Assembly: GCA_964450435.1 (NCBI GenBank)
Contig: CAYVCX010000043.1
Span: forward strand, 1-25,403
Source: SKLM01 sp964450435
GTDB lineage: Bacteria; Chloroflexota; Anaerolineae; B4-G1
Length of the DNA: 25,403 nt
Direction of reading: 5' to 3'
Part shown: piece by piece, positions 7,359 through 15,204 of the stretch
How the letters are laid out: the number at the start of each line of letters is the position of its first letter
Numbering within the stretch: the stretch's first letter is position 1
Program-made: the position numbers and the translations under genes
The notes under the pieces: model-generated
The model's database searches: none
Told to the model about the DNA's origin: nothing
The model's input: the letters and a program-made list of their open reading frames with translations, nothing else

Positions 7359-7885
7359 TGCGAAACTTGGAGATTCGACAGATTGTACTGACCGGAGTGA
7401 TGATCGCTCTGGTGGCCGTCTTCACACTGGCCATAAGGCTGCCCTTTCCGCTTACTCAAGGCTACTTCAACTTCTCAGACGTGGGTGTCTTCTTCGCCGC
7501 ATTCGCCTTCGGTCCCTGGGTAGGGTTGATCGCCGGAGGTGTGGGAACGGCGCTGGCCGACGTAGCTGGAGGGTACCTGATGTACGCCCCCCTGACCTTG
7601 ATTGCGCACGGGTTGCAGGGCCTCGTCGCCGGGGCCATTGCGAGGCGCGATCACAGCGTGCTCTCCATGGCTCTGGGCTGGGGCGCTGGAGCCGCTGTGA
7701 TGGTGGCGGGCTACTTCCTGGGCGAGGCTTTCGTCCTTAGGATGGGCGTTGCCGCGGCTGCCGCAGAGGCGGTCGCGATCAACCTTCCCCAGGTTGTCGT
7801 TGGTGGTCTCGTAGCTGTCCCATTGGTGGCGGCTGTGCGGCGTGGATACCCTTCGATTCTTGGCTGGGGCCGCCCTCCCGCCTGA
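7358..7885 (+). CDS. ECF transporter S component (substrate-binding membrane protein)
   Basis: This is a 175-residue, very hydrophobic protein with about six predicted membrane segments. It resembles the S components of energy-coupling factor importers, which bind a vitamin and dock on the shared EcfT-ATPase module. Seen features are the opening IRQIVLTGVMIALVAVFTLA, the segment GYFNFSDVGVFFAAFAFGPW, and GLIAGGVGTALADVAGGYL, a pattern common in this family. The ATG at 7358 overlaps the regulator's stop and has AAGGAG about 9 nt upstream. A longer frame from 7067 exists but lies inside the regulator gene. Substrate cannot be read from sequence. Coupling to a PLP-binding regulator makes pyridoxine or a related compound the first guess; riboflavin, thiamine precursors and others remain open. 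Confidence 0.88.
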   Translation: MRNLEIRQIVLTGVMIALVAVFTLAIRLPFPLTQGYFNFSDVGVFFAAFAFGPWVGLIAGGVGTALADVAGGYLMYAPLTLIAHGLQGLVAGAIARRDHSVLSMALGWGAGAAVMVAGYFLGEAFVLRMGVAAAAAEAVAINLPQVVVGGLVAVPLVAAVRRGYPSILGWGRPPA

Positions 7886-7903
7886 GCCTCGCTACGCCCT
7901 GCA

Positions 7904-8767
7904 TTGCCCCCTTTCATCGTTCTCGACGACGTATACTACGCCTATCCTGCCCCGGTTTTAGGAGGAGAGAGTCCCCCGGTTCTGAAGGGCGTGTCGCTTT
8001 CCGTGACCCAGGGGGAATGCCTGGCACTGTTGGGGCAGACAGGGGCTGGCAAGTCCACTCTGTGCTTGACCCTTAACGGCATCGTCCCCCATCTGCTCGG
8101 CGGTACGTTCTCTGGTCAGGTGCGGGTAGCCGGGCGTGATGTCGCGCAGAGCAGTCCCGGAGAGCTGAGCCATACGGTTGGACTGGTGTTCCAGGATCCG
8201 GACAGTCAGTTCATCACTACGACTGTGGAGGATGAGGTGGCTTTCGGTCTGGAGAGCCTCGCTCTTCCTCGGGGTGAGATCGAGTCCCGCGTCGCCGAGG
8301 CTCTGGAGGTGACCGGCGTCGCATCCCTCCTCGGCCGGTCCCCTATGGAACTCTCCGGGGGCGAGAAGCAACGAGTGGCCCTCGCCTCCGTGCTGGCGAT
8401 GCGTCCCAGCGTATTGGTACTCGATGAGCCGACCACGAGCCTGGACCCGGCGGGGAAGCGAGCGCTGCTGGAGGCTGTTGCCCGTCTACGCGTCGAGAGG
8501 GGGACGACCGTTCTCTGGGTGACGCAGGACGTGGATCGGGTGCCCTCGCTGGCTGATCGGGTCGCTGTGCTGCACGATGGACGCATTGCCCTGGATGGGG
8601 GGCTGCGAGAGATTCTCGGACGGGAGAAGGAGCTGCTCCGGATGGGCATCAGGATCCCTCAGGTGACGGAGCTGGCTTCGCGCTTCAACAGTTTGTGGAG
8701 CACTGCCTACGCCTGGCTGATGGTGGAGGAGGCGGCGGACGACCTGAAGGAGAAGCTGGATGGCTAG
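7904..8767 (+). CDS. ecfA1: ECF transporter ATPase, first subunit (EcfA-like)
   Basis: This is one of two ATPases that power the ECF importer. The 287-residue protein has Walker A GQTGAGKST (44-52), Q-loop Gln97 (FQDPDSQF), signature LSGGE (150-154) and Walker B LVLDE (171-175). The switch position, normally His, is Gln208: the sequence reads WVTQDVD where relatives read THDMD. The start is a TTG at 7904 chosen by homology of the N-terminus; no good ribosome binding site precedes it, so its translation may depend on the S-component gene ending 18 nt upstream. It overlaps the next ATPase gene by 8 nt. ATPase identity is certain; assigning it as A1 rather than A2 rests on gene order only. Confidence 0.92.
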   Translation: MPPFIVLDDVYYAYPAPVLGGESPPVLKGVSLSVTQGECLALLGQTGAGKSTLCLTLNGIVPHLLGGTFSGQVRVAGRDVAQSSPGELSHTVGLVFQDPDSQFITTTVEDEVAFGLESLALPRGEIESRVAEALEVTGVASLLGRSPMELSGGEKQRVALASVLAMRPSVLVLDEPTTSLDPAGKRALLEAVARLRVERGTTVLWVTQDVDRVPSLADRVAVLHDGRIALDGGLREILGREKELLRMGIRIPQVTELASRFNSLWSTAYAWLMVEEAADDLKEKLDG

Positions 8768-9602
8768 CCCCGCTATCGAGCTGGAGAGCTGTTCCTACAG
8801 CTACGACGGGCTGGTGCCCGCTCTCGATGGGGTGAGTTGCTCCATCGAAGCAGGTAGTTGGGTGGCGCTTGTCGGTGAAAACGGCTCGGGCAAGAGCACT
8901 CTGGCCAAGCTCTGCAACGGCTTGCTGCGCCCCCAAGAGGGGCACGTGTCCATCTTAGGCCGGGACATCCGGGGTCGGACGGTGGGGGAGCTGGCTCGCG
9001 ATGTGGGATACCTCTTTCAGAACCCGGACCATCAGATCTTCGCCTCCACGGTCCGCGAAGAGATCGACTTTGGTTTGCGCAACCTGGGATTCTTGCCCGC
9101 GGACAGGGAGAGCAGAGTGGAGGAGGCGCTGTGCACCTTCGGCCTGACCGCGCACGCTGATCGGCCCCCGGCGATGCTGGGCTACGGGCTGCGGCGTCAG
9201 GTGACGGTGGCGTCGCTCTTCGCCTGTCGGCCGTCCATCCTCATCTTGGATGAGGCCACCACCGGACTGGATTGGGGGAGGACCCGGTTCTTGCTGGACC
9301 TCCTCGGCGAAGAGCAGGGAGCTGGCCGCACGATTCTGTTCATCACCCACGATATACGGCTTGTCGCGGGACGGGCGACACATCTGCTGGTTCTGCACCG
9401 GGGCGAACTCCTGGCTCTGGGCGCCGCGCGAGAGATCCTGGCTCAACCGGAATTGCTTGCTCGGGCTTGCCTCAGCCCGCCGCCCGTGACTCAGCTGTCC
9501 CAAATCCTCCGGCCCTGGGGGATGAGCGGGGAGAGTTTGAGTGTCGATGAGTTCTGTCGAGAGTACCTGACCCTCCTGGAGCCGGGAGGTGGCGCGGACT
9601 GA
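8760..9602 (+). CDS. ecfA2: ECF transporter ATPase, second subunit (EcfA'-like)
   Basis: This is the partner ATPase of the ECF module, 280 residues, with Walker A GENGSGKST (39-47), Q-loop Gln87 (FQNPDHQIF), Walker B LILDE (161-165) and a normal switch His197 (FITHDIR). The signature motif is unusual: where LSGGQ is expected it reads LGYGL (140-144), followed by a recognisable RRQVTVASLFACRPS, so the loss is a substitution and not a frameshift. The ATG at 8760 has AAGGAG 8 nt upstream and overlaps the preceding gene by 8 nt; its stop overlaps the EcfT start. The second ATPase's intact switch and altered signature are complementary to the first ATPase's intact signature and altered switch. Confidence 0.92.
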   Translation: MASPAIELESCSYSYDGLVPALDGVSCSIEAGSWVALVGENGSGKSTLAKLCNGLLRPQEGHVSILGRDIRGRTVGELARDVGYLFQNPDHQIFASTVREEIDFGLRNLGFLPADRESRVEEALCTFGLTAHADRPPAMLGYGLRRQVTVASLFACRPSILILDEATTGLDWGRTRFLLDLLGEEQGAGRTILFITHDIRLVAGRATHLLVLHRGELLALGAAREILAQPELLARACLSPPPVTQLSQILRPWGMSGESLSVDEFCREYLTLLEPGGGAD

Positions 9603-10381
9603 TGCGCTCCGGGTTCGACTTATACGCGCCTCGTCAATCGTGGGTTCACCGGCTCGACCCCCGCACCAAGATGGCCTTCGTCGCAGCGAGCTTCGTGCTG
9701 CTACTTCTGACTAATCGCCCCTTTGTGGTGCTCGGCTACTTGGCCGTGGTGCACCTGCTCCTCTGGCGAGCGCGGATCTCTGGCGTACGCATCGGCTGGC
9801 TGTGGAGGCAGATGTTGCCCCTCAGCGTGCTCATCCTGCTGCTTTGGCCGCTGTCCAACCCCGTTGGTGAGCCCGTCGTGGTCGACTGGTGGTGGATACG
9901 GATTACCGGACCCGGTGTCAGGCTGGGGCTGTTAGCAGCGTTGCGGGTCAATGCGCTGGCCTTTGCCGTCTACGTTCTTCTCCTGACCACGGACCAGACC
10001 AGGTTGCTGCAGGGCTTCGTACGTCTTGGGTTGCCCTTCGAGTGGGGTCTCGCTCTCGCAATCGGGCTGCGGTCCTTGCCCCTGATTCACGGGATGTACC
10101 GCATCATCACGGACGCTCAACGGGCGCGTGGCTGGATGCCAGAGCGAGAAGGCCTGTTTCGGCGGCTGCAAAGCTACGGTCCGACGCTGGTGGCGTTGGT
10201 GATTGGTGCTCTTCGCCTGACGGACGCGATGACCGTGGCTCTGGCCGCTCGGGGCTTCCGCCCGGGCTACCCTCGTACGACGCGCTGCCCCTTGAGCCTA
10301 CGCCGGAGTGATCGGGTGTGCCTTGCCGGGCTCGCCCTGCTCACCGTGGCCCTCGTCATCTTCGAGATTTGGTGGTTTTGA
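9602..10381 (+). CDS. ecfT: ECF transporter transmembrane coupling protein EcfT
   Basis: EcfT is the membrane scaffold that joins the S component to the two ATPases through two cytoplasmic coupling helices ending in Ala-Arg-Gly. Both are present: ARG at 175-177 (DAQRARGW) and at 216-218 (LAARGFRP). The N-terminus carries the family's HRLDPRTKM, followed by hydrophobic segments around 26-53, 70-83 and 106-128 and a last one at 239-256. The length of 259 residues is normal. The ATG at 9602 overlaps the previous stop by 1 nt, with GGGAGG about 12 nt upstream. It closes the operon; an imperfect GC-rich hairpin follows at 10494-10521. Confidence 0.93.
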   Translation: MRSGFDLYAPRQSWVHRLDPRTKMAFVAASFVLLLLTNRPFVVLGYLAVVHLLLWRARISGVRIGWLWRQMLPLSVLILLLWPLSNPVGEPVVVDWWWIRITGPGVRLGLLAALRVNALAFAVYVLLLTTDQTRLLQGFVRLGLPFEWGLALAIGLRSLPLIHGMYRIITDAQRARGWMPEREGLFRRLQSYGPTLVALVIGALRLTDAMTVALAARGFRPGYPRTTRCPLSLRRSDRVCLAGLALLTVALVIFEIWWF

Positions 10382-10493
10382 GCTCCACCTGGGTGTCTGA
10401 TCGGCGGGATCTACGGTGGAACACGGTGTTGGCTGATACGTCGACGGATGCTGTTGGCTGGTGTGAGAGCTCGGGCGTCTGGCTGATCCGAAC

Positions 10494-10521
10494 GGTGGCC
10501 CCCGCCGTAGCCGGGGCCGCC
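10494..10521 (+). terminator. GC-rich hairpin after ecfT, weak terminator candidate
   Basis: GGTGGCCCC pairs with GGGGCCGCC (one G-U) around a 10-nt loop. It lies about 113 nt after the ecfT stop and is not followed by a T run, so at best it would be an imperfect or factor-dependent end of the ECF operon. I see no gene in the rest of 10382-10561. Confidence 0.3.
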
Positions 10522-10561
10522 CGCGAGGCTTAGCTTCTCGCTGAACGTTGTAGCCCGCGAT

Positions 10562-10590
10562 TTGCCACGGGTGGGGAAGTCTGGTATAAT
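10562..10590 (+). promoter_or_regulatory. promoter of tRNA-Pro
   Basis: TTGCCA (10562-10567), a 17-nt spacer and a perfect TATAAT (10585-10590) place the start point a few bases ahead of the tRNA at 10601. Confidence 0.8.
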
Positions 10591-10600
10591 CTCTATCGTT

Positions 10601-10678
10601 CGGGGCGTGGCGCAGTCAGGCTAGCGCGCTACAATGGGGTTGTAGAGGCCCCGGGTTCGAATCCCGGCGCCCCGACCA
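10601..10678 (+). tRNA. tRNA-Pro (anticodon GGG), CCA encoded
   Basis: The cloverleaf is complete: acceptor CGGGGCG/CGCCCCG with the C1-G72 pair typical of bacterial proline tRNAs, D stem GCGC/GCGC, anticodon stem CTACA/TGTAG around ATGGGGT (anticodon GGG), and T arm CCGGG-TTCGAAT-CCCGG. The discriminator A and the CCA end are encoded, unlike in the tRNA-Gly of this window. It reads CCC and CCU codons. Confidence 0.97.
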
Positions 10679-10703
10679 GTTGGGCAGTTTGGGAGAGGGT
10701 CGG

Positions 10704-10729
10704 AAAAGGCCGCCGAGAGGCGGCCTTTT
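10704..10729. terminator. two-way intrinsic terminator between tRNA-Pro and degV
   Basis: AAAAGGCCGCC pairs perfectly with GGCGGCCTTTT around GAGA. T runs flank both ends, so the same hairpin can terminate tRNA-Pro on the plus strand and the degV transcript on the minus strand. Confidence 0.85.
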
Positions 10730-10895
10730 CGCGTCAACATCTGCTCGTCTGCTACCGACAGCCTCGTCGTGGGTTGCATCTCTGTCCCGAGAGAGGCTCA
10801 ACCGGGGACAGATTGATCAGATAGACCCTTAGGTCGAGGATTCACCCGGCAGCAGTGTTGTTCCCTTCCCTGTCCGTCCCGTCGTGCGCCATCGC

Positions 10896-11750
10896 TCACT
10901 CATTGTATGCGGCGATCCCCACCACCCCCGGACCCCCGTGGACGCCAAGCACCGGAGTGATCGTGCTCTTGATGATCTCCACCTCCCGACACCGGTCCCG
11001 CGCCTCGCGGCACAGCATCTGCGCATCGTCCGGGGCCGCCCCATCTATCACGGCGAGCTTGGCGGGCCGCTCCGGATCGACGCGCCGGAACGTCTCCTCC
11101 ACCAGGGAGCGCAGGGCCCGCTTCCGCGTGCGTATCTTCTCCACGGCCTCGATCACGCCGCTCTTGTGATCGATCTCCAGGAGCGGCTTCAGTTGCACCA
11201 AAGAACCGACCAGCTTCGCCGCTCCACCGATGCGACCTCCCCGGTGCAGATACTCCAGCGTGTCCACCGTGAGCAGCAGGCTCAGCTTCTCCCGCACTGC
11301 TTGTGCGGCTGCGACCATCCCCGCTACGTCGGCCCCCGCCTCCCGCGCCCGCGCCGCTGCCAGCACCTGCCAGCCCAGTCCCATACTCAGGGAGTACGAA
11401 TCGACCACGTGGATGGGTACGTTCAACTCTTGTCGTGCCTGGCAGGCTGACTCGTACGTCCCGCTCAGCGCCTTGGTGAGGGTGATGACGAGCACCTCTT
11501 GGGCATCCAGGCCCTCGATCGCGCGCACGAAATCGCCGGGAGTTGGCTGGGATGTCTGTGGGTGGATGGGGTCCTGCGTCAGGCGCCCCAAGAACGTCTC
11601 CTGGTCGATGTCCACGCCGTCTCGCAGCTCCTCGTCGCCCCAAATCACATAGAGGGGCACCACCGTGAGGCGGTACTGCTCGACCAGCGGAGCTGGAATG
11701 TCGCACGTACTGTCAGTGACGATGGCGATGCGCTCTCTCGGTGTGGTCAC
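10896..11750 (-). CDS. DegV family protein (fatty-acid-binding)
   Basis: DegV proteins are soluble two-domain proteins that bind a fatty acid; in Firmicutes the FakB members present it to the FakA kinase. The 284-residue length is typical. Recognisable family segments are IAIVTDSTCDIP at the N-terminus, TSQPTPGDFVRAIE, LSGTYESA, VVDSYSLSMGLG and LEYLHRGGRIGGA. The start is a GTG at 11750 with AAGGAGG 8 nt upstream. No FakA-like gene is in the window, so the partner is unknown. It stands alone between the ppdK terminator and the two-way terminator at 10704-10729. I could not identify a clear promoter. Confidence 0.92.
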   Translation of the reverse strand: MTTPRERIAIVTDSTCDIPAPLVEQYRLTVVPLYVIWGDEELRDGVDIDQETFLGRLTQDPIHPQTSQPTPGDFVRAIEGLDAQEVLVITLTKALSGTYESACQARQELNVPIHVVDSYSLSMGLGWQVLAAARAREAGADVAGMVAAAQAVREKLSLLLTVDTLEYLHRGGRIGGAAKLVGSLVQLKPLLEIDHKSGVIEAVEKIRTRKRALRSLVEETFRRVDPERPAKLAVIDGAAPDDAQMLCREARDRCREVEIIKSTITPVLGVHGGPGVVGIAAYNE

Positions 11751-11975
11751 GCGGGTCTCCTCCTTCGTTCTTTCGTGTAATCAGCTTGCGGCAAGCGGTT
11801 CCAGGATCTTCCGTGGAGCCGCCACGAAACCTTCAATGTCTAGAACACCCTTGTGCGCGACTCGTTGCGCGGGCGCGAGCGGCGGAGCCCGGCACCGCGA
11901 GCCGCGCTTGTGGAGGACGGGACTTCGCTCTGCTGTGCCGCTAACGATGAACCAGGCCGGCCCCTACAACAACAA
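11751..11975. other. intergenic region upstream of degV
   Basis: The 318-nt gap between degV and ppdK (11751-12068) holds the degV ribosome binding site, a small perfect inverted repeat GCTTGC-G-GCAAGC at 11784-11796 that would fall in the degV leader, and the ppdK terminator at 11976-12010. I see no gene here and no confident -35/-10 pair for degV. Confidence 0.45.
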
Positions 11976-12010
11976 AAGAGGCTGGCGACGTTCGATGTCA
12001 CCAGCCTCTT
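11976..12010 (-). terminator. intrinsic terminator of ppdK
   Basis: On minus-strand RNA, AAGAGGCTGG pairs perfectly with CCAGCCTCTT, with a further GAC/GTC pairing inside the loop, and is followed by TTGTTGTTG. It lies 58 nt after the ppdK stop. Confidence 0.8.
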
Positions 12011-12068
12011 GGAATGCGCTCAGCGCCGGAGTTCGAAGCCCGCGGCGCGCCCTGTTAACCGTCTCAGG

Positions 12069-14831
12069 CTACTCCTCGTCGCGGTGCCGCACCGTTGACT
12101 GAGCAGCTGACAGCCGCGCCACCGGGAGACGGAACGGGGAGCAGCTCACGTAATCCAGCCCCACGCGGTGGCAGAAATCGATCGAGTGCGGCTCGCCTCC
12201 GTGCTCTCCGCAGATCCCGATCTCCAGGTCCGGCCGTGCCTCCCGCGCCTCGTCCACGCATATCTTCACGAGCCGCCCCACGCCGTCCTCGTCCAGACGC
12301 TGGAATGGGTTGAAGGGCAGGATCTGGGCGCGGACCGGGTTGCCTTCGGCGTCGACCTCGCCGGTCTCGATCCCCTCCACGTACTGCAGGAGGAACTTGC
12401 CCTCCGCGTCATCGCGGCTATAGCCGTACGTCATCTGTGTCAGGTCGTTGGTGCCGAAGGAGAAGAAATCGGCGTACTCGGCGATCTCCTTGGCCGTGAG
12501 GGCGGCGCGCGGCACCTCGATCATAGTGCCGAACATATGCTCGACCTCAATACCTTCCTCCGCCATGACCTCCTTAGCGACGCGCTCCAGCTTCTCCCGC
12601 TCCAGCTTGAGCTCGTTCACGTGGCCGACCAGGGGGATCATCACCTCAGGTATGACCTCAACGCCCCGCTTGGCACAGCGGCACGCCGCCTGGAAATAAG
12701 CCCGGGTCTGCATCTCGGTCAGCCCCTGGTACATCAGCCCGGCGCGGCAGCCACGCAGGCCCATCATCGGGTTCGTCTCCCAGAGGGCGTTGACGACGGC
12801 CAGCATCGTCTCCTTCTGCGCCAGCTCGTCGGAATCGGGCTCCTCGCAGCGCAGCCGGGCTACCTCCTCGATGAGGAACTCACGGGACGGCAGGAACTCG
12901 TGCATCGGCGGATCGATGAGGCGCATAATGACGGGTAGGCCGTCCATTGCCTCGAAGACCTTCTCGAAGTCCTGCTCCTGGATGGGCAGCATCTCTTCCA
13001 GCGCCGCCTCGCGCTCCTCAGTCGACTCGGCCATGATCATGCGCACCACGGCGTCGCGGGCCCGCTCGTCGAAGAACATGTGCTCCGTGCGCGCCAATCC
13101 GATCCCCTCGGCGCCGAAGCTGCGTGCCCTGCGGGCGTCCTTCCCGTAGTCGGCGTTCGTGCGCACGCCCAGCTCGCGGATCTCGTCCGCCCAGCTGAGG
13201 AGCTCCACTAGATCCTCTTGATCCTCGTACTCGACCTCCAGCATCTCCAGGCTGCCCCAGAACACCTCGCCCGTGCCGCCGTCGATGGAGATGACGTCTC
13301 CTTCCTTGATGACCCGGCGAGTGGCGGGCACCGTGAACTGGGTCCGGTCGACGTCCACGCGGATGTCCTCGCAGCCGGCGACGCAGGGTAGGTTACTCCC
13401 CCGGGCGACCACGGCGGCGTGGGATGTGGCGCCGCCGTGCTGCGTGAGCACACCCTGGGCCGCCAGCATGCCGGGTACGTCATCGGGGGCCGTCTCGGGC
13501 CGCACCAGGATCACGTCCTTCCCCTCCGCCGCCCATTCCTGCGCTCGGGCGGCGTCGAAGACGGCCATGCCGGTGCCAGCTCCGGGCGAGGCGTCCAGCC
13601 CCTCGGCGAGGAGTTTGCCCTCGTTCCTGGCGCTGATCTTGGCATCGGGGTCGAAGAAGGGGTGCATCAGTTGCTCGACGTCATCTGGCTCAACGCGCAT
13701 AACAGCGGCCTCTTTATCGATGAGACCTTCGTTCGCCATGTCGACGGCTATCTTGACGGCAGCCTTAGCTGTGCGCTTTCCGGTGCGCGTCTGGAGCATC
13801 CACAGCTTCCCGCGCTCGATGGTGAACTCGACATCTTGCATATCCTGATAAAAGCGTTCCAGATGCTGAGTCACCTCGATGAACTGATCGTAGACCTGGG
13901 GCAGGAACTCCTGCAGCTTCTGGATGTCCATCGGGGTGCGGGTGCCGGCGACGACGTCCTCACCCTGCGCGTTGTCGAGGAAGTCGCCAAACAGCTCCTT
14001 CTCCCCGGTCGCCGGATTGCGGGTGAAGGCCACGCCGGTTCCGCTGTCTTCGCCCATGTTGCCGAAAACCATCGTCTGGACGTTGACGCCCGTGCCCCAG
14101 TCGTGAGGAATGTCGTTGTACTCCCGGTAAGCGACGGCTCGCGGGATGTTCCAGGAATCGAAGACGGCTTTGATTGAGAGCTCCAGCTGCGTGTGAGGGT
14201 CCGTAGGGAACGGTTCGCCGGTCTTGTCCCGGTACAGAGCCTTGTAGTTCTCGACAAGCTCCTTGAGACCGCTCAAGCTGACCTCGAAGTCTCGCTTGAC
14301 GCCCTCCTTTTCCTTCAGGTCGGTAAGCATCTCCTCGAAGTCATCACGGTCGAGCCCGATCACGACGTCGGAGAACATCGTGATGAAGCGACGATAGGCA
14401 TCGTGGGCGAACCACTCATCGTTGGTGAGCTCGGCCAGCCCCTCAAGGGTCTCCTCATTGAGCCCCAGGTTGAGAACGGTGTCCATCATACCGGGCATGG
14501 AGACGCGGGCCCCGGACCGGACGGAGACAAGGAGAGGATTCTCCGGGTTTCCGAACACCTTGCCGGTCTGCTTCTCTATGTCCTCCAGGGCTTGCAGCGT
14601 CTGATCCCACATTCCAGGGGGAAACTCGCCGCTCTCCATATAGGCGATACAGGCGTCCGTAGTGATGGTGAATGCGGGGGGGACAGGGATATCGGCGGCT
14701 GTCATGGTCGCGAGTCCTGCGCCCTTACCGCCGAGAATGTCCTTCATCTCGGCCATGTCGGGCTCGTAGCCTAGCGTCTTGGTTAACTCTTCTTTGGCGG
14801 ATCGGGATAGATAAACCCACTTCTTGGTCAC
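12069..14831 (-). CDS. ppdK: pyruvate, phosphate dikinase
   Basis: PPDK interconverts pyruvate + ATP + phosphate with PEP + AMP + pyrophosphate, a reversible link between glycolysis and gluconeogenesis, by swinging a phosphohistidine between two active sites. I chose the GTG at 14831, which has GGAGG 7 nt upstream; the frame is open to an ATG at 14885 but that start has no such signal. The 920-residue product has the ATP-grasp domain (GGKGAGLATM at 34-43), the phosphohistidine loop GGATSHAAVVARG with His471, and the PEP/pyruvate barrel with GIGLARTEHMFF and the catalytic ICGEHGGEP with Cys874 near the C-terminus. It is somewhat longer than the roughly 875-residue clostridial enzyme. A consensus promoter, a hairpin leader and a terminator make it a single-gene unit. 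Confidence 0.97.
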   Translation of the reverse strand: MTKKWVYLSRSAKEELTKTLGYEPDMAEMKDILGGKGAGLATMTAADIPVPPAFTITTDACIAYMESGEFPPGMWDQTLQALEDIEKQTGKVFGNPENPLLVSVRSGARVSMPGMMDTVLNLGLNEETLEGLAELTNDEWFAHDAYRRFITMFSDVVIGLDRDDFEEMLTDLKEKEGVKRDFEVSLSGLKELVENYKALYRDKTGEPFPTDPHTQLELSIKAVFDSWNIPRAVAYREYNDIPHDWGTGVNVQTMVFGNMGEDSGTGVAFTRNPATGEKELFGDFLDNAQGEDVVAGTRTPMDIQKLQEFLPQVYDQFIEVTQHLERFYQDMQDVEFTIERGKLWMLQTRTGKRTAKAAVKIAVDMANEGLIDKEAAVMRVEPDDVEQLMHPFFDPDAKISARNEGKLLAEGLDASPGAGTGMAVFDAARAQEWAAEGKDVILVRPETAPDDVPGMLAAQGVLTQHGGATSHAAVVARGSNLPCVAGCEDIRVDVDRTQFTVPATRRVIKEGDVISIDGGTGEVFWGSLEMLEVEYEDQEDLVELLSWADEIRELGVRTNADYGKDARRARSFGAEGIGLARTEHMFFDERARDAVVRMIMAESTEEREAALEEMLPIQEQDFEKVFEAMDGLPVIMRLIDPPMHEFLPSREFLIEEVARLRCEEPDSDELAQKETMLAVVNALWETNPMMGLRGCRAGLMYQGLTEMQTRAYFQAACRCAKRGVEVIPEVMIPLVGHVNELKLEREKLERVAKEVMAEEGIEVEHMFGTMIEVPRAALTAKEIAEYADFFSFGTNDLTQMTYGYSRDDAEGKFLLQYVEGIETGEVDAEGNPVRAQILPFNPFQRLDEDGVGRLVKICVDEAREARPDLEIGICGEHGGEPHSIDFCHRVGLDYVSCSPFRLPVARLSAAQSTVRHRDEE

Positions 14832-14877
14832 AGTGTATCCTCCTATAGCTTCGAAGTCTTCGTGAGACACGTTACAA

Positions 14878-14904
14878 GGAAGCATGACATCCGTTCATGC
14901 TTCC
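14878..14904 (-). other. perfect hairpin in the ppdK leader
   Basis: GGAAGCATGA and TCATGCTTCC form a 10-bp perfect inverted repeat around 7 nt. It falls within the predicted leader of ppdK, about 47 nt upstream of the chosen GTG and about 50 nt after the predicted start point. No U run follows on the minus strand, so a simple terminator is unlikely. An operator or an RNA-stabilising or regulatory hairpin is possible. Confidence 0.5.
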
Positions 14905-14959
14905 CTTTCCTTCCTCGCATTTCAGCGCGAAATGTCTCGCCACGTGGTTATAGAAAGGC

Positions 14960-14987
14960 ATTATACTGGGGGTGGGGCTAAAGTCAA
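14960..14987 (-). promoter_or_regulatory. promoter of ppdK
   Basis: On the minus strand TTGACT (14987-14982), a 16-nt spacer and a perfect TATAAT (14965-14960) predict a start near 14953 and a leader of about 120 nt. Confidence 0.75.
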
Positions 14988-14994
14988 ATTTGAC
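14983..14994. promoter_or_regulatory. 12-bp palindrome formed by two divergent -35 boxes
   Basis: GTCAAATTTGAC is perfectly palindromic. Its left half is the -35 box of ppdK on the minus strand and its right half the -35 box of the binding-protein gene on the plus strand, so the two promoters stand back to back. One protein bound here would cover both. Confidence 0.65.
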
Positions 14995-15018
14995 ATTCCT
15001 CGGAAGCTGGCGTAGAAT
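14990..15018 (+). promoter_or_regulatory. promoter of the binding-protein gene
   Basis: TTGACA (14990-14995), a 17-nt spacer and TAGAAT (15013-15018) lie upstream of the lipoprotein gene and give a leader of about 180 nt. I see no riboswitch or terminator-like structure in that leader. Confidence 0.7.
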
Positions 15019-15204
15019 ATAAGCGCGCGGGTCCGCGTCACAGCCACGTACTCAGCTTAGGCACAGGGCGGGCGGCGCCATTGTGGCCGCGAGATCATCG
15101 GAAGGAGGTGATGTCACGGTAGACTTCGTCCAGAAATCGCTTCGAGGCCAGGTAAGGTACAGTGTCTTGGCAAGAGCATTTAGCTTCTGAGGAGGAGGCG
15201 AAGG

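Noticed and set aside
10781..10812. 8-bp inverted repeat TCTGTCCC/GGGACAGA downstream of degV
   Set aside because: The loop is 16 nt and no T run follows; the clear two-way terminator at 10704-10729 already serves this gap.
12168..14774. Long open frames antisense to ppdK, up to about 250 codons
   Set aside because: They mirror a GC-rich conserved gene, carry no family motifs and have no ribosome binding sites; typical shadow frames.
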